NCBI GenBank assembly: GCA_947494925.1
Contig: CANLWS010000013.1
Location: 1 to 64,000 of the forward strand
DNA from: an uncultured Alteromonadaceae bacterium
Lineage (GTDB): Bacteria > Pseudomonadota > Gammaproteobacteria > Enterobacterales > Alteromonadaceae
Reading direction: 5' to 3'
Length of the DNA stretch: 64,000 nt
Shown in pieces: positions 35,493 to 46,146 of the stretch (position 1 is the first letter of the stretch; each line of letters opens with the position of its first letter). The notes beneath the pieces are model-generated. The model was not told the DNA's origin, ran no database searches, and saw only the letters and a program-made list of their open reading frames with translations. The position numbers were made by a program, and so were the translations under genes.

Positions 35493-36065
35493 CTATTGTT
35501 TAATACCTTCAATATGCAATTCCAGATCAACATGGGTAGATGCAGGTCCTAAATTGTAGGTTATTCCGTAGTCTGCCAGGGCAATTCTGGTAGTACCTGA
35601 AAAGCCTGCGCGATAACCTCCCCAAGGGTCGTCACCTTCACCAATTTTAACTGCGTCAATAACTATGGGTTTAGTCACCCCGTGCAGGGTAAAATTACCC
35701 ATTACTTTTAATTTGTCGTTTCCCAAGTCTTCAATCTTAGTGCTCACAAAAGATGAGTTTGGAAACTTGCTGACGTTCAAAAAGTCTTTACCGCGCAAGT
35801 GCTTATCTCGTTCTGCATGGTTGGAGTCAATGCTCTTGGTTTCAATATTTACGGTGATTTGTGACGCTGACGGGTTGCTTGGGTCATAGCTGAACTTACC
35901 ATCAAAATCGTTGAATCGTCCGGTCAGCCAGGAATAGCCCAAATGCTTTATTTTGAAATTGACAAAAGCGTGAGCGCCTTTAATATCCAACACATAGTCG
36001 GCTGCATTTGCCAGCGGAGATAACAGAATTGCGAATCCAGCTGCTATTAACGTTTTCTTCATCAT
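35493..36065 (-). CDS. yceI: YceI family periplasmic lipid-binding protein
   Basis: A 190-residue exported lipocalin-like protein. It has a signal peptide (about 1-21, ending ANAAD). The YceI fold shows FVNFKIKHLGYSWLTGRF, the RDKHLRGKDFLNVSKFP motif and FTLHGVTKPI. YceI proteins bind polyisoprenoids such as ubiquinone-like lipids. Its start overlaps the cytochrome b561 stop by 4 nt, the widespread cybB-yceI pair, which suggests a link to quinone or superoxide handling in the membrane. Confidence 0.93.
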   Translation of the reverse strand: MMKKTLIAAGFAILLSPLANAADYVLDIKGAHAFVNFKIKHLGYSWLTGRFNDFDGKFSYDPSNPSASQITVNIETKSIDSNHAERDKHLRGKDFLNVSKFPNSSFVSTKIEDLGNDKLKVMGNFTLHGVTKPIVIDAVKIGEGDDPWGGYRAGFSGTTRIALADYGITYNLGPASTHVDLELHIEGIKQ

Positions 36066-36610
36066 TTTTCCTCAATTGGTTTAATCATTCGTTTCAGTGT
36101 GTTGTCTTTATCAATCACGTGGTGTTTTAAGGCTGCAAATGCATGCAATATCGCCAGTCCTATCAGGCTATATGCGATCCATTCGTGAATTTGACCAGCT
36201 AGATCTTCCTGTTCGGGGAAAAGTTCACCTAATCCCGGAACCGTAAACCAGTTAAAAACATCTATTCCCCGCCCATCAGCTGTGGAAATAAGGTATCCGC
36301 TGGTAAATAGGCTAAACATTAATAAATAGATCAGACCGTGAGCAAATTTTGCTGATTTTTTCTCCAATGGTTTACCCAATGACCGGGGGGTGGGTTGCGT
36401 CAGTTTCCAGACCAATCTGAAGAGCGTTAACAGCGCCAGTAAAATACCAATACTTTTGTGGTAATGAGGTGCGGTCCGATACCATTCGCTGTAGTAGTTC
36501 AGGTCCACCATCCAAAACCCTACGGCAAACAAACCTATAACTGCTAACGCACTGAGCCAATGCATTGAAATGCTGAGCCATCCATAGCTGATAGTTGTAT
36601 TCTTAATCAT
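36062..36610 (-). CDS. cybB: Cytochrome b561
   Basis: A roughly 182-residue four-helix membrane di-haem cytochrome. Haem-ligand histidines are in SMHWLSA, PHYHKSIG, FAHGLIYL and the C-terminal LAILHAFAALKHHVID. The start is placed at 36610 (MIKNTTISYGW), which fits the family length; the longer frame to 36655 lacks a ribosome site and adds 15 unrelated residues. It forms an operon with yceI. It is thought to oxidise ubiquinol or scavenge superoxide. Confidence 0.9.
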   Translation of the reverse strand: MIKNTTISYGWLSISMHWLSALAVIGLFAVGFWMVDLNYYSEWYRTAPHYHKSIGILLALLTLFRLVWKLTQPTPRSLGKPLEKKSAKFAHGLIYLLMFSLFTSGYLISTADGRGIDVFNWFTVPGLGELFPEQEDLAGQIHEWIAYSLIGLAILHAFAALKHHVIDKDNTLKRMIKPIEEK

Positions 36611-36715
36611 ATTCACTAAGCCTGTTTCTTGATGAACAAGAGAATAAGGAAACATTAAGCAAAAGAAAATCGCGAAAAATTGCCTCTTTCGTTCGATTTT
36701 TTAGAAGGTAGTTGC

Positions 36716-36742
36716 GCATCTGGTCGTTAACAGACCAGATGC
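36716..36742 (-). terminator. Hairpin downstream of the his operon
   Basis: A perfect 10-bp stem GCATCTGGTC/GACCAGATGC with loop GTTAACA, just past the hisIE stop on the minus strand. The T-run is only indirect (TTCTAAAAAA 10 nt on), so it may stabilise the 3' end. Confidence 0.5.
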
Positions 36743-36754
36743 AGCAGTGTATTC

Positions 36755-37375
36755 CTAGCTTTTATGTCTACTACGTAATACTGATACGACATCGCTCAGG
36801 GAAAGGTTGCTTGCTTGTAGCAAAACTATGAGGTGATAAAGCAGATCTGCGGATTCATTTTTAAGTTCGTCCAAATCCTTTACTGTTGCAGCCAAGGCCG
36901 TCTCCACACCTTCTTCTCCCACTTTCTGGGCAATACGTTTAATGCCTTTGCTGTACAAACTCGCTGTATAACTGGATTCAGGATCCGCCCCTTTTCTGCC
37001 CGCAAGGATGTTTTCCAGCTCGGCTATGAAGGTCATTTCAGGCGAAGATGCTTCAGTCCAGCAAGATTCGGTGCCGGTGTGACAAGTCGGCCCATTTGGA
37101 TGCGCAAGCACCAAGAGTGAGTCTTGGTCACAGTCTGCACTAATCTCTACCAGGTCGAGCGTGTTTCCAGATGTCTCACCTTTAGTCCAAAGTCGCTGTT
37201 TTGAACGACTGAAAAAGGTTACTTTACCTGTCTCCAACGTTTTCCTCAGGGCTTCTTGATCCATAAAACCTTGCATCAATACCTTGCCACTTCTGGCGTT
37301 TTGTACAATACAAGGCAGTAAATTATCCATTTTCTCCCAAGCCAGGGTAGGAATGCTGCGTAACGTAATAGTCAT
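36755..37375 (-). CDS. hisI: Bifunctional phosphoribosyl-AMP cyclohydrolase/phosphoribosyl-ATP pyrophosphatase
   Basis: A 206-residue HisIE fusion for steps 2 and 3 of histidine synthesis. The N-terminal cyclohydrolase half (about 17-115) has the zinc/metal motifs SADCDQDS and GPTCHTG. The C-terminal pyrophosphatase (about 120-206) has [13 protein letters not shown] with [14 protein letters not shown]. It is last in the his operon, 16 bp after hisF. Confidence 0.95.
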   Translation of the reverse strand: MTITLRSIPTLAWEKMDNLLPCIVQNARSGKVLMQGFMDQEALRKTLETGKVTFFSRSKQRLWTKGETSGNTLDLVEISADCDQDSLLVLAHPNGPTCHTGTESCWTEASSPEMTFIAELENILAGRKGADPESSYTASLYSKGIKRIAQKVGEEGVETALAATVKDLDELKNESADLLYHLIVLLQASNLSLSDVVSVLRSRHKS

Positions 37376-37391
37376 AATTATATCCAGTCAA

Positions 37392-38165
37392 TTAATCGCG
37401 AATGGCTATATTGGCATCGCGTAAATAGTCTTTCAGTTCAGGGATTGGGATCACACCTTTGTGAAATACAGAGGCCGCTAACGCACCATCAACGTCTGCC
37501 TGCTCAAAAACTTCGCTGAAGTGACTTTTTTCACCCGCGCCTCCTGAGGCAATAAGGGGGACCTTGCATAAATCCCGAATCATTTTAAGCTGGGCAATGT
37601 CGTAACCCTGTCGCACACCATCCTGATTCATACAATTGAGTACAATTTCGCCGGCACCTCGCTGTTGCACCTCGCTAACCCAATCAGCTGTCTGCCATCC
37701 TGTCAGCTGTGTGCGGCTTTCGTCACCGGTAAACTGGTAAACCTGATATTGTCTGTTTTCTTCATTGAAGTAACTATCGATACCTACCACAACACACTGT
37801 TGTCCATAGGTATCGTGCAATTGAGTAATTAAGTTGGGGTCAGCCAGGGCAGGGGAGTTGACAGAGATTTTATCCGCACCCATTTCAAGTATTCTTCCGG
37901 CATCTTCAACGGTTTTAATTCCGCCAGCCACACAAAAAGGAATGTCGATAACCTGGGCAATTCTGCTCACCCAGCTTTTGTCCACTACACGCTGATCACT
38001 CGAGGCAGTAATGTCATAAAAAACCAATTCGTCTGCACCTTGTTGTGCATATTTTTCTGCCAATGGCACTATGTCTCCAATGATTTCGTGGTTACGAAAT
38101 TTGACGCCTTTGACGACTTTTCCATCGCGAACATCAAGGCAGGGGATTATGCGTCTTGCCAGCAT
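37392..38165 (-). CDS. hisF: Imidazole glycerol phosphate synthase subunit HisF
   Basis: A 257-residue TIM-barrel cyclase half of IGP synthase, partner of HisH. It has the canonical start [20 protein letters not shown], catalytic Asp11 and Asp130 (VGIDSYF), and the GGAGEKSHF phosphate site. Its start lies 19 nt inside the end of hisA. Confidence 0.96.
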   Translation of the reverse strand: MLARRIIPCLDVRDGKVVKGVKFRNHEIIGDIVPLAEKYAQQGADELVFYDITASSDQRVVDKSWVSRIAQVIDIPFCVAGGIKTVEDAGRILEMGADKISVNSPALADPNLITQLHDTYGQQCVVVGIDSYFNEENRQYQVYQFTGDESRTQLTGWQTADWVSEVQQRGAGEIVLNCMNQDGVRQGYDIAQLKMIRDLCKVPLIASGGAGEKSHFSEVFEQADVDGALAASVFHKGVIPIPELKDYLRDANIAIRD

Positions 38166-38884
38166 TTTATTGCCTCCTCAACGTTGAATTTTCCTTCCAA
38201 CAGAGCACGTCCGAGAATTACACCGTCAACCTTAGTGGGCTTTAACGTTGCAATATCACTTAAACAACCGATCCCGCCAGAGGCTTGCCAGATCACATCA
38301 GGAAATTGTGATTTCATCTGTTCATACAACTCAGCATTTGCGCCTTGCAATGTGCCGTCTCGGCTAATGTCGGTGCACAATACGTGTTTGGCACCAACAG
38401 ACATAAAGTCTTTTAGCAGCCCTTCCAACGACACGCCAGAGTCTTCCTGCCATCCATGGGTGGCAATCATTTTGTTACCTAGTGGATCGATGTTGACATC
38501 CAGTGCCAGCACTATTGCCTCAGGACCGTATTTAGTCACCCAACTCTTAACCAGTTCAGGTTGCTTGACTGCTAATGAACCAATAACGACGCGTTTCACG
38601 CCAATGTCTAAAAGTTGCTTCACATCTTGCTCATTGCGGATGCCACCACCAGCCTGAAAATTCATTCGGCCTGTTGCAACCATTTTTTCAATTAAGGTAA
38701 GTTGCCGTTTACTGGTATCTTTTGCGCCGGTTAAATCCACAATGTGTAACCATGTTGCACCTTGATCTGCATAGCTGTGCACTACGTCAACCGGGTCCAA
38801 CTTGTATTCAGTTTTCTGTTCGTAGTCACCTTGGTATAAACGAACGACAGATCCATCTATTAAGTCGATAGCAGGAATAATCAT
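38147..38884 (-). CDS. hisA: ProFAR isomerase HisA
   Basis: A 245-residue TIM-barrel isomerase (step 4). The start [20 protein letters not shown] has catalytic Asp8, a second Asp sits in TDISRDGTL, and phosphate loops are GGGIRNEQD and ASGGIG. It overlaps hisH by 4 nt and hisF by 19 nt. Confidence 0.96.
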   Translation of the reverse strand: MIIPAIDLIDGSVVRLYQGDYEQKTEYKLDPVDVVHSYADQGATWLHIVDLTGAKDTSKRQLTLIEKMVATGRMNFQAGGGIRNEQDVKQLLDIGVKRVVIGSLAVKQPELVKSWVTKYGPEAIVLALDVNIDPLGNKMIATHGWQEDSGVSLEGLLKDFMSVGAKHVLCTDISRDGTLQGANAELYEQMKSQFPDVIWQASGGIGCLSDIATLKPTKVDGVILGRALLEGKFNVEEAIKCWQDA

Positions 38885-39501
38885 AAATTTACAAAATTCT
38901 CTAGTAGTTTTGCGCCGGCGTCGCCGGAACGTTCAGGGTGAAATTGGACGCCAAAAAAATTGTCTTTATGCAGCGCTGCGGAAAACGGGTAGCCATATTC
39001 GCAACTGGCCAATGTGTGTTGGTAAACATCCACCGCATAGCTGTGGACAAAGTAAAAGTATGTCCCTGCAGGGATGCCGCTGAATAATGGCGAGTCACCA
39101 ACAGGAGTGACGGTGTTCCAACCCATATGTGGCAAACGGAGGTCGCCAACCTGCATGCGTTTAACTGTACCGGGGATTAATCCGAGACAATGGGTGTTGC
39201 TGTCCAGGCCTTCTTCAGACTGGTCTACCATTAACTGCATACCCAAACACACACCAATAACCGGTTGCGACAGCGATTGAATGCACTCCTTCAGCTGCTT
39301 TTTCTCTATGCTGGCCATTGCGGCATTTGCACTGCCGACACCTGGTAAAAATACTTTGTCAGCTTTTGAAATTGTGTCTAAATCGTCAGATACCGAAACT
39401 GATACATTAAGCCTTTCCAACGCAAACTTCACGGACGAAATATTTGCACAACCCGTATTAACCACAACAATGTTCTGACTGGTTTTGTGAATGGTCATCA
39501 C
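38881..39501 (-). CDS. hisH: Imidazole glycerol phosphate synthase glutamine amidotransferase HisH
   Basis: A 206-residue class I glutamine amidotransferase supplying ammonia to HisF. The nucleophile Cys is in GVCLGMQLM, His/Glu in [10 protein letters not shown], and the oxyanion strand is [10 protein letters not shown]. It overlaps hisB and hisA by 4 nt each, which couples translation. Confidence 0.96.
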   Translation of the reverse strand: MMTIHKTSQNIVVVNTGCANISSVKFALERLNVSVSVSDDLDTISKADKVFLPGVGSANAAMASIEKKQLKECIQSLSQPVIGVCLGMQLMVDQSEEGLDSNTHCLGLIPGTVKRMQVGDLRLPHMGWNTVTPVGDSPLFSGIPAGTYFYFVHSYAVDVYQHTLASCEYGYPFSAALHKDNFFGVQFHPERSGDAGAKLLENFVNL

Positions 39502-40568
39502 AGTGCCCCTTTGCTGCTGGGCAGCGTATCGCCTTGTTTGGTGATTGCCTGACGTAGCGCACGGCCAAATACTTTAAATAAACTTTCAACCTGATGATGG
39601 GCATTACCTTCAGATGTGGACAAGTGAAGTGACAATCCCATTGCCTGTGCCATGGAGTAGAAAAAATGTGGCACCATTTCTGTTGCCATTTCACCAACAT
39701 TTTCACGGCTAAATTCGGCATCAAATTTCAGGTGTGGACGGTTTGAAATGTCCATGATGCATTCAGCGCGGCATTCGTCCATGGGCAAGGCGAAGCCAAA
39801 TCGACCAATTCCCCGTTTATTTCCCAACGCTTTTTTCAATGCTTCGCCTAGAGCAAGTGCTGTATCTTCTACGCTATGATGGTCATCGATGTGCAAGTCA
39901 CCGTCCACCTTAAGGTTTAATTCAAACCCGCCATGAGTGGCAATTTGGTCCAGCATATGATCAAAAAAGCCAATGCCAGTCTCGATGGTAGATTTTGCCT
40001 GTGAATCCAGATCCACTTTCACCCGAATGTCTGTTTCGGAGGTTTTGCGCACCACTTCGGCAATACGGTTTGAGGCAAGTAAGGTTTTTTCGATAGCTAA
40101 CCAGTTGTTGTCTTTAGGATCGTACTTCAATCCCTCAATTCCCATGTTAGCAGCTAATTGCAAATCAGTATCACGATCGCCAATCACATATGAGCGGGTA
40201 AAGTCCACACGACCTAATTGCAGATATTCTTTAACCAGCCCTAATTTGGGCTTTCGACAACTGCAGTTATCTTCATCGAAGTGTGGGCAAATCAATACGT
40301 CATCAAAATGCACTCCCTGAGTAGTGAAGACAGACATCATTTTATCGTGCGGTGCGTCAAAATCTGCCTGTGGGAAACTGTCGGTGCCAAGCCCATCCTG
40401 ATTAGATACCATGACCAGTCTGAAACCGGCTTGTTGAAGACGTGTCAGAACCGGTATTACCATAGGTTCAAATACCAGTTTTTCCAGACTATCCAGCTGC
40501 TTGTCAACGGGAGGTTCTTCTACCAGTGTACCGTCTCTGTCTATAAACAAAATTGCCTGCTGGCTCAT
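39498..40568 (-). CDS. hisB: Bifunctional histidinol-phosphatase/imidazoleglycerol-phosphate dehydratase
   Basis: A 356-residue two-domain enzyme. The N-terminal HAD phosphatase (about 1-165) has the FIDRDGTL nucleophile motif and a zinc loop [14 protein letters not shown]. The C-terminal dehydratase (about 167-356) has the metal motifs [15 protein letters not shown] and [10 protein letters not shown], with the second HHQVES near 325. The fusion is typical of enteric and Alteromonas-type his operons. Confidence 0.96.
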   Translation of the reverse strand: MSQQAILFIDRDGTLVEEPPVDKQLDSLEKLVFEPMVIPVLTRLQQAGFRLVMVSNQDGLGTDSFPQADFDAPHDKMMSVFTTQGVHFDDVLICPHFDEDNCSCRKPKLGLVKEYLQLGRVDFTRSYVIGDRDTDLQLAANMGIEGLKYDPKDNNWLAIEKTLLASNRIAEVVRKTSETDIRVKVDLDSQAKSTIETGIGFFDHMLDQIATHGGFELNLKVDGDLHIDDHHSVEDTALALGEALKKALGNKRGIGRFGFALPMDECRAECIMDISNRPHLKFDAEFSRENVGEMATEMVPHFFYSMAQAMGLSLHLSTSEGNAHHQVESLFKVFGRALRQAITKQGDTLPSSKGAL

Positions 40569-41650
40569 GCGATTAATTCCTGTTGTTCGAAAAAGCTTGC
40601 TATTAGGGCAAGCAGTAAAGAGTTTTCTTGTTCACTACCTAGTGTGATGCGAAGGCAATTGTTCAGGCCAAGCTGCTTTGATTGGTCCCGAATTAGTACG
40701 CCTTTTTCTACCAGGTAGTCCATCAATTCTTGTTTTTGCGCAAGACGAAATAAAATAAAGTTCGCCTTGTCGTCTCCGACTAATTCTATCCCGGGAAATG
40801 CCGTTAGCGCGTCTTTGAACCTTTGCTTCTGTTCTTCCAGAAAGCTCACTTGTTCCCGCATTTTTGCAACGCCTTTTTTGCTTAAAGCCTGTGCGGCGAT
40901 TTGTGCTACAGGCTCAGGCACAGGGTAAGGCGCAATGACCTTAAACAAAGCCTGAATAATGTCCTGATTTGCCAGCGTAAAACCGCAACGCAGCCCTGCA
41001 AGCGCGAAAGCCTTTGACAAGGTACGTAACACCACCAGGTTTTCGTATTGGTTTATTGATTGCGACCAACTAGTGTCGGGATCAAACTCAATATAAGCTT
41101 CATCAACAACCACCAGAGCGGAGTCGGCAAAATGTTCAACAACACGTTGAATCTCTGTAGCATTCACTGAGGTACCCGTAGGATTGTTCGGAGAGCAGAT
41201 AAATACCAGGTTTACTTTGCCCTTAAAACGGCATACTTCATCTACATCAAGCGAAAAGTCATCATTTAACGGAGCCTTCTCTACGCCTACGTTGCAGGTT
41301 TCTGCGCTGATGGCATACATTCCGTAAGTGGGAGGGCAAATCAGAATACGGTCTCGTCCGGGCTGGCAAAATGCCCGAATTAATAGCTCGATCCCTTCAT
41401 CTGCCCCACGGGTATTAAGCACTTGGTTTTGTTGAACCCCTGCATATTCAGCGTAGCTTTGGATCACCGCTGGTGGTTGGCAGTCGGGATAACGATTAAA
41501 TTTGCTTGAATCGAGCTCAAAATCATTGGCGAAAGGGGATTCATTGGCATTCAAAAAGACGCGACCACCAGAAAACAATCGCCTGGCTGACTCATAAGGT
41601 TTGAGCGATTTCAGGTTTTCAAGTAGCAGCGACTCAACAATCTTGGCCAT
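40565..41650 (-). CDS. hisC: Histidinol-phosphate aminotransferase
   Basis: A 361-residue PLP-dependent class I/II aminotransferase. It has LNANESPF near the start, PNNPTG, the DEAYIEF aspartate region, the PLP lysine in [15 protein letters not shown], and the C-terminal LRITLG arginine. Single-nucleotide overlap with hisD; 4 nt with hisB. Confidence 0.96.
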   Translation of the reverse strand: MAKIVESLLLENLKSLKPYESARRLFSGGRVFLNANESPFANDFELDSSKFNRYPDCQPPAVIQSYAEYAGVQQNQVLNTRGADEGIELLIRAFCQPGRDRILICPPTYGMYAISAETCNVGVEKAPLNDDFSLDVDEVCRFKGKVNLVFICSPNNPTGTSVNATEIQRVVEHFADSALVVVDEAYIEFDPDTSWSQSINQYENLVVLRTLSKAFALAGLRCGFTLANQDIIQALFKVIAPYPVPEPVAQIAAQALSKKGVAKMREQVSFLEEQKQRFKDALTAFPGIELVGDDKANFILFRLAQKQELMDYLVEKGVLIRDQSKQLGLNNCLRITLGSEQENSLLLALIASFFEQQELIA

Positions 41651-42945
41651 TAATTGTTCTCCTTATCAAGCCTCAATGCGACAGCCTGTCTGTGTGCATC
41701 CAATCCTTCAGCCTCAGCTAGGTCCATTATTGCCGGCCCTATATTTTGCAGTCCCTGATAACTTAATTCTTGCACTGTGTAACGGCGCATAAAATCTGCC
41801 AATCCAAGACTGGAGTAATTTCTGGCGTAACCGTAAGTGGGTAATACGTGATTGGTCCCACTGGCATAGTCACCGGCTGATTCAGGAGACCATTGGCCCA
41901 GAAATACAGAGCCGGCATTGTTAAGTCGTGGCAATTCTTCCCGGGCATTCGTGATTTGCACAATCAAGTGTTCAGGTGCATATTGATTGCTGACCTGAAT
42001 TGATTGCTCCAGGCTATCCGTCAAAATATAGCGACTGTGCTGCATAGCGGTCGATGCGATATCTGCGCGGCTTAAATTTGTCAATTGCTTACACACTTCT
42101 TCCTTTGCGTCGTCAATCAAAGCTTTGCAGTCACTAACGAGAACAGCCTGTGAATCAGCACCGTGTTCAGCCTGAGATAACAAATCAGCTGCAACAAATA
42201 CCGGGTTTGCGTCTTTATCCGCAATAACCAGTACTTCCGAGGGACCTGCTGGCATATCAATAGCAGCACCACCGGCGATTCGGCTGACTTGTTGCTTTGC
42301 TTCGGTTACAAAGCTGTTGCCAGGGCCAAAGATTTTGTCCACTTTAATGATACTTTCTGTGCCGATTGCCATAGCTGCAATCGCCTGCGCACCACCTACC
42401 AGGTAAACTTCATCGATTCCGCAAAGTTTTGCCGCAAATCGAATTTCTGCAGCAATTTTGCCCTCACTGTCTGGCGGAGTGCAAAGCACCTTGCGCTGAC
42501 AGCCCGCTACCTGAGCAGTGATGCCTAACATCAGTACAGTGGAGGGGAGAGGAGCGGTACCACCTGGAATGTAAAGGCCAACGGAATTCAGTGGTGCATG
42601 TTTAAGTTCACATATAACGCCAGGGCTTGTTTCGATTTTTACATCTTCTGGTAGCTGAGCCTGATGGAACCGTTTGATGTTCTTGTACGCCAGTAAAATA
42701 GCAGCTTTAACTTGTTCCGATACTTCGTCTTCTGCACTGTTGATACTGTTTTCATCTAGCGCCAATTGAGCCAGATCTGCACCATCAAAGCGTTTTGTCA
42801 GAGAGAGCAATGCTTTATCGCCTTGCTCTTCAACCTGTCCGATAATCTCAGCAACTGTTTTGGTCAGGCTGACATTGTCAGACATTGCTGGACGACGCAA
42901 TAATTCAGCTTGTTCTTTAGCACTAAGCTTCGACCATGTATTCAT
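41650..42945 (-). CDS. hisD: Histidinol dehydrogenase
   Basis: A 431-residue zinc enzyme oxidising histidinol to histidine in two steps. Features are GLYIPGGTAPLPSTVLML, the metal-site GPGNSFVTEAKQQV, AGPSEVLVIAD, and SQAEHGADSQAVLV with the catalytic His, then HLIVQ. It starts 2 nt after hisG ends. Confidence 0.96.
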   Translation of the reverse strand: MNTWSKLSAKEQAELLRRPAMSDNVSLTKTVAEIIGQVEEQGDKALLSLTKRFDGADLAQLALDENSINSAEDEVSEQVKAAILLAYKNIKRFHQAQLPEDVKIETSPGVICELKHAPLNSVGLYIPGGTAPLPSTVLMLGITAQVAGCQRKVLCTPPDSEGKIAAEIRFAAKLCGIDEVYLVGGAQAIAAMAIGTESIIKVDKIFGPGNSFVTEAKQQVSRIAGGAAIDMPAGPSEVLVIADKDANPVFVAADLLSQAEHGADSQAVLVSDCKALIDDAKEEVCKQLTNLSRADIASTAMQHSRYILTDSLEQSIQVSNQYAPEHLIVQITNAREELPRLNNAGSVFLGQWSPESAGDYASGTNHVLPTYGYARNYSSLGLADFMRRYTVQELSYQGLQNIGPAIMDLAEAEGLDAHRQAVALRLDKENN

Positions 42946-42947
42946 TC

Positions 42948-43847
42948 TTAACCCATCATCTTCTCAATTGGCATTACCAGGATAGAGCTACACCCCAGAG
43001 CCTTAAGTTTTTCCATCGTTTCCCAGAACAATGTTTCGGAACTGACCACATGTATAGCAACGGTTTCATCATTATTCGCTAGGGGCAGAACAGTAGGGTT
43101 TTCAGCTCCGGGTAACAGGCTTTTCACTTGTTCCAGATAGGCCTTAGGTGCGTGGAGCATGATGTATTTGCTTTCTTTGGCCTGCATTACACCATCAATT
43201 CTTGGTAGCATCCGATTCACAAGATCTTGTTTGTCTTGAGACAATTCACCACCACGTTGTATCAGTACCGCTTTTGATTTGAAGATAACTTCTTCTTCCT
43301 GCAAGCCATTGGCTTCCAACGTGGCACCCGTTGATACCAGGTCACAAATGGCATCCGCAACACCTGCTCGAGGTGCAACTTCAACAGAGCCGGTTAACAT
43401 TACGGCACTGGCATCAACATTTTTTTCTTTGAAGAATCGTTCCAGCAAGTAAGGGTACGTTGTTGCCACTTTCAAACCAGTCAAGGACTCCACGCCCTGG
43501 TAGTCAAACTCGTTTGGCACTGCTATCGACAGACTGCAGCCCCCATAATCCAAACGGCGCAAAGTTTCGAAGTCAAAAACTTTGCCTGTTGCCTGACGTT
43601 CCAACATCTTTTCCTCAAGCTCATTTTCACCTATGAACCCCAGATCAACTACCCCGTCCATTACCAATCCTGGAATATCATCGTCACGCACCAACAATAG
43701 GTCGATAGGTTGATTGGTTGAGTGAGCAATAAGCAGGCGATCTCTAATCTGAAGCTTGATCCCAATTGCTTTTAGCAATGCAATGCTGTCGTCGCTTAAA
43801 CGGCCAGATTTCTGCACGGCAATTCTAAGTCTGTTGCTGTCACTCAT
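42948..43847 (-). CDS. hisG: ATP phosphoribosyltransferase (long form)
   Basis: A 299-residue long-form HisG, the first committed step of histidine synthesis. The catalytic region is about 5-225 ([50 protein letters not shown]). The C-terminal regulatory ACT-like domain (about 226-299) mediates histidine feedback. First structural gene of the operon, downstream of the attenuator, with AGGAAT before the ATG. Confidence 0.96.
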   Translation of the reverse strand: MSDSNRLRIAVQKSGRLSDDSIALLKAIGIKLQIRDRLLIAHSTNQPIDLLLVRDDDIPGLVMDGVVDLGFIGENELEEKMLERQATGKVFDFETLRRLDYGGCSLSIAVPNEFDYQGVESLTGLKVATTYPYLLERFFKEKNVDASAVMLTGSVEVAPRAGVADAICDLVSTGATLEANGLQEEEVIFKSKAVLIQRGGELSQDKQDLVNRMLPRIDGVMQAKESKYIMLHAPKAYLEQVKSLLPGAENPTVLPLANNDETVAIHVVSSETLFWETMEKLKALGCSSILVMPIEKMMG

Positions 43848-43890
43848 GTCATATTCCTAATAATGTAAAAATTAAATCCTAGCCATAACG

Positions 43891-43922
43891 AAAAACCCCC
43901 GGAAGTCTCCTTCCGGGGGTTT
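43891..43922 (-). terminator. his operon attenuator terminator
   Basis: A strong hairpin (stem ACCCCCGGAAG 43895-43905 with CTTCCGGGGGT 43910-43920, loop TCTC) followed on the minus strand by TTTTT. It lies between the His-rich leader peptide and hisG. A competing hairpin, CTGGAAGG/CCTTCCAG at about 43939-43963, lies upstream, as in classical his attenuation. Confidence 0.92.
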
Positions 43923-43979
43923 AGATAATTCTGTGCCTCTGGAAGGAATCAATAGACCTTCCAGCACGAACCTGAAAGG

Positions 43980-44027
43980 TTATGCTTTATGATGGTGGTG
44001 ATGGTTCGCTGGGCTGTTGAAATTCAT
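43980..44027 (-). CDS. hisL: his operon leader peptide
   Basis: A 15-codon peptide MNFNSPANHHHHHKA with five consecutive histidine codons, upstream of the attenuator hairpins. Stalling of ribosomes on the His codons when charged tRNA-His is scarce would allow the antiterminator to form. The fit to known his leaders is very close, including position and His run. Confidence 0.93.
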   Translation of the reverse strand: MNFNSPANHHHHHKA

Positions 44028-44064
44028 TGTCGTTGTTTCGTTTTCTCGACTAAGTGGCGCAAAC

Positions 44065-44091
44065 ATTATCCAATTGGCCTGACTAATGCAA
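44065..44091 (-). promoter_or_regulatory. Candidate his operon promoter
   Basis: On the minus strand TTGCAT (-35) and GATAAT (-10) are separated by 15 nt, or TTGCAT and TAATGT by 17 nt. A transcript starting near 44058 would have a leader of about 30 nt before the leader peptide. Position is right; the motif match is moderate. Confidence 0.45.
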
Positions 44092-44273
44092 GCCTATTTT
44101 TAAATATCAGCGCTTTCAATCTGCTATGAGATAAAACCAAATGGAATAGATTGATCAAGATCACTGAAATCAGCGAATACAGAAGGATTTTTGAACTCCA
44201 TAGCCTAAAGTAAGTCTATGATAGTACGATACAAATATATGAAGAGGATGTTTTTTAACCAAACAGAGCCAAC

Positions 44274-44564
44274 ATGTCGAGTGATTTAATTTTTTCAGTC
44301 CTTCCCAGAGAGGGCAAAGAACCCATAGCTAAGGATGAACATAAAGTAGAGCAGGTTTCGAAAGAGGCAAAACTTCGCCGTCTCAACGATGAAGAGAAGG
44401 AGCTAAATGCCGAAGAGCGTGAAGCCCGTGAAAAATATCAGTCAAAAGAACAAGCCAAACAAAAAAAAGAATCCGCAAAAAAAGCGAAGCCTGTGGAAGC
44501 AACTAAAAACCCCTTGCCAGAAGTGGATGAACATGGTCGCAAACACGTTGACTTCTATATTTAG
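44274..44564 (+). CDS. Small charged coiled-coil protein, function unknown
   Basis: A 96-residue soluble protein with a highly charged helical centre (about 28-72, Glu/Lys/Arg/Ala/Gln-rich, EKELNAEEREAREKYQSKEQ) and an ordered tail ending EHGRKHVDFYI. No signal peptide. The tail looks like a conserved short motif of Alteromonadales hypothetical proteins, but I cannot name a family. It lies between the his promoter region and a lipoprotein gene. Confidence 0.65.
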   Translation: MSSDLIFSVLPREGKEPIAKDEHKVEQVSKEAKLRRLNDEEKELNAEEREAREKYQSKEQAKQKKESAKKAKPVEATKNPLPEVDEHGRKHVDFYI

Positions 44565-44721
44565 GTAAGTGTAAAAGCTTTATTTTATTGCAGCTACAAT
44601 AATGTCACGCCTATTTGTTTGCTTGGAATGAGCAGATGAATCACCTATGGTATTTATAGTACTTTTACGAAAAAACTGTTCCAAATTTTCAGTAGTTAAT
44701 GCGTCTTATAAGGAAATTATC

Positions 44722-45192
44722 ATGAAATCAACTTTACTATCCGTCGCTTTATTTACCGTCTTTTTGTCCGGTTGCGAAGTGTTACCTATTCAGACAGAAA
44801 TCAAACAAGATCATTTCAGATTTCAAAACTTTGTTCAGAATGTACAACCAGATCATGAATATATTTTTTTGGCATGTCATCGTCATCAGCCAACCGGCTG
44901 GAGCGTGGCGAAACAATATCCTGCTGGAGCGCATAACATCTGGATTAAGGCAGAAAAATTCGATGATGAATTGACTGGCCAACCCAAAGTTGCCTATTTT
45001 AATGTCAAAACTACTCTTGAAGCTGGCAAAAGTTATATGCCTATTCGAAAAATTGACGGAAAAAAAATAACGCTATGGATCCAGGAAGTAGATTCAGGAA
45101 AGCGAGTCAGTGACAAGCTGGAGTCGGAACTACGATGGCCACTTGCAGAATCCATATCCAACCACGAACAGTGCATAACAAGTACTGTATAA
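44722..45192 (+). CDS. Lipoprotein, function unknown
   Basis: A 156-residue lipoprotein. It starts MKSTLLSVALFTVFLSGC with a lipobox LSGC (Cys18), then a beta-rich domain with CHRHQPTGWSV and a KSYMPIRKIDGKKITLWI segment. The ATG at 44722 is chosen, because AAGGA lies 7 nt upstream; a longer frame from 44647 adds 25 non-signal residues. Family not recognised. Monocistronic. Confidence 0.75.
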   Translation: MKSTLLSVALFTVFLSGCEVLPIQTEIKQDHFRFQNFVQNVQPDHEYIFLACHRHQPTGWSVAKQYPAGAHNIWIKAEKFDDELTGQPKVAYFNVKTTLEAGKSYMPIRKIDGKKITLWIQEVDSGKRVSDKLESELRWPLAESISNHEQCITSTV

Positions 45193-45284
45193 CTAATTTC
45201 TAAAAGGTTGATTTAGAGCAGCTGTATGGAACTTTTCGGTTCCAAAGCATAGACCTGCTGGCAAGAATTTCAAATTAAATGACA

Positions 45285-45992
45285 TCAAATGTGACTTCGC
45301 CTCCTTAACGCAACTGGACTAGTTCTGACCCAATAAAACAAGTACATGACAATGAGTTTTGTGATACCGCTTACTGCAGCCAGCAACAATAAAGGCCAGC
45401 CTTTGGCTAATCCAAGGCTTATGGCAAATGCGACTGTGGATATGTCCATCATCAAAATAAATTGGCTCATTCTTAAATCGATTGCACCCGTGTCACCTGC
45501 GCTAATTATCAGACGGATTTGGTGATAATACCCTTGAGCAACAAGTAAGGTGATAAACACAATTAGCGTAGTAGAAATGATCTTGTCTTCATCATTTAAC
45601 GCATGACCGCCGTCAGAAAACCACTGAAGAACTAATCTTGAGATTGCGATACACAGACTGAAGGCTGCGATTGAAAAACAAACTGCAGATATTCGCGAAC
45701 ATCTGTCACGCCAGATTTCAAATAATATCAAGCCCACTATCAAGCTACCTATCAACCTGGGCCAAACGAGAAATTCATTGACAGGATGGATGCTGTAGCC
45801 GTAAACGAAAAAGGACAGGTACGCAAAGAAGCTGACCGAAAATTGGTTTAGTGATAGTAGACGGGTGGTTTCACCGGTTTTTCTACCTTCTCGTTTAACC
45901 CGTCTTACCTTTCTTAGTTGCAATAAAACGCCAACCAGGCTGACAAAAACGAACAGTGCATTAACTGCTCCAAACAGATTTTGATTATCCAA
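45285..45992 (-). CDS. Multi-spanning membrane protein, function unknown
   Basis: A 235-residue integral membrane protein with about seven hydrophobic segments (near 8-26, 50-68, 80-96, 103-122, 138-156, 170-190 and 197-216). The first part, LQLRKVRRVKREG with TTRLLSLNQFSVSF, is faintly like a PQ-loop/SemiSWEET repeat, which would suggest a small-molecule carrier. That is only a hint. Convergent with the lipoprotein gene. Confidence 0.6.
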   Translation of the reverse strand: MDNQNLFGAVNALFVFVSLVGVLLQLRKVRRVKREGRKTGETTRLLSLNQFSVSFFAYLSFFVYGYSIHPVNEFLVWPRLIGSLIVGLILFEIWRDRCSRISAVCFSIAAFSLCIAISRLVLQWFSDGGHALNDEDKIISTTLIVFITLLVAQGYYHQIRLIISAGDTGAIDLRMSQFILMMDISTVAFAISLGLAKGWPLLLLAAVSGITKLIVMYLFYWVRTSPVALRRRSHI

Positions 45993-46146
45993 ATTTCATT
46001 CCATTTTAGTTAAATTGTCGACAATATAGTTTAAAAATGGTCGAAATTAAAATGAAATATTAGATAAATAGTTGAATATGTCGACAGTATGGCTTGTGTT
46101 AGGAATGGATTTGGCTCGTGTAAAGAGCCAAATCGTTTCAAAAGAA

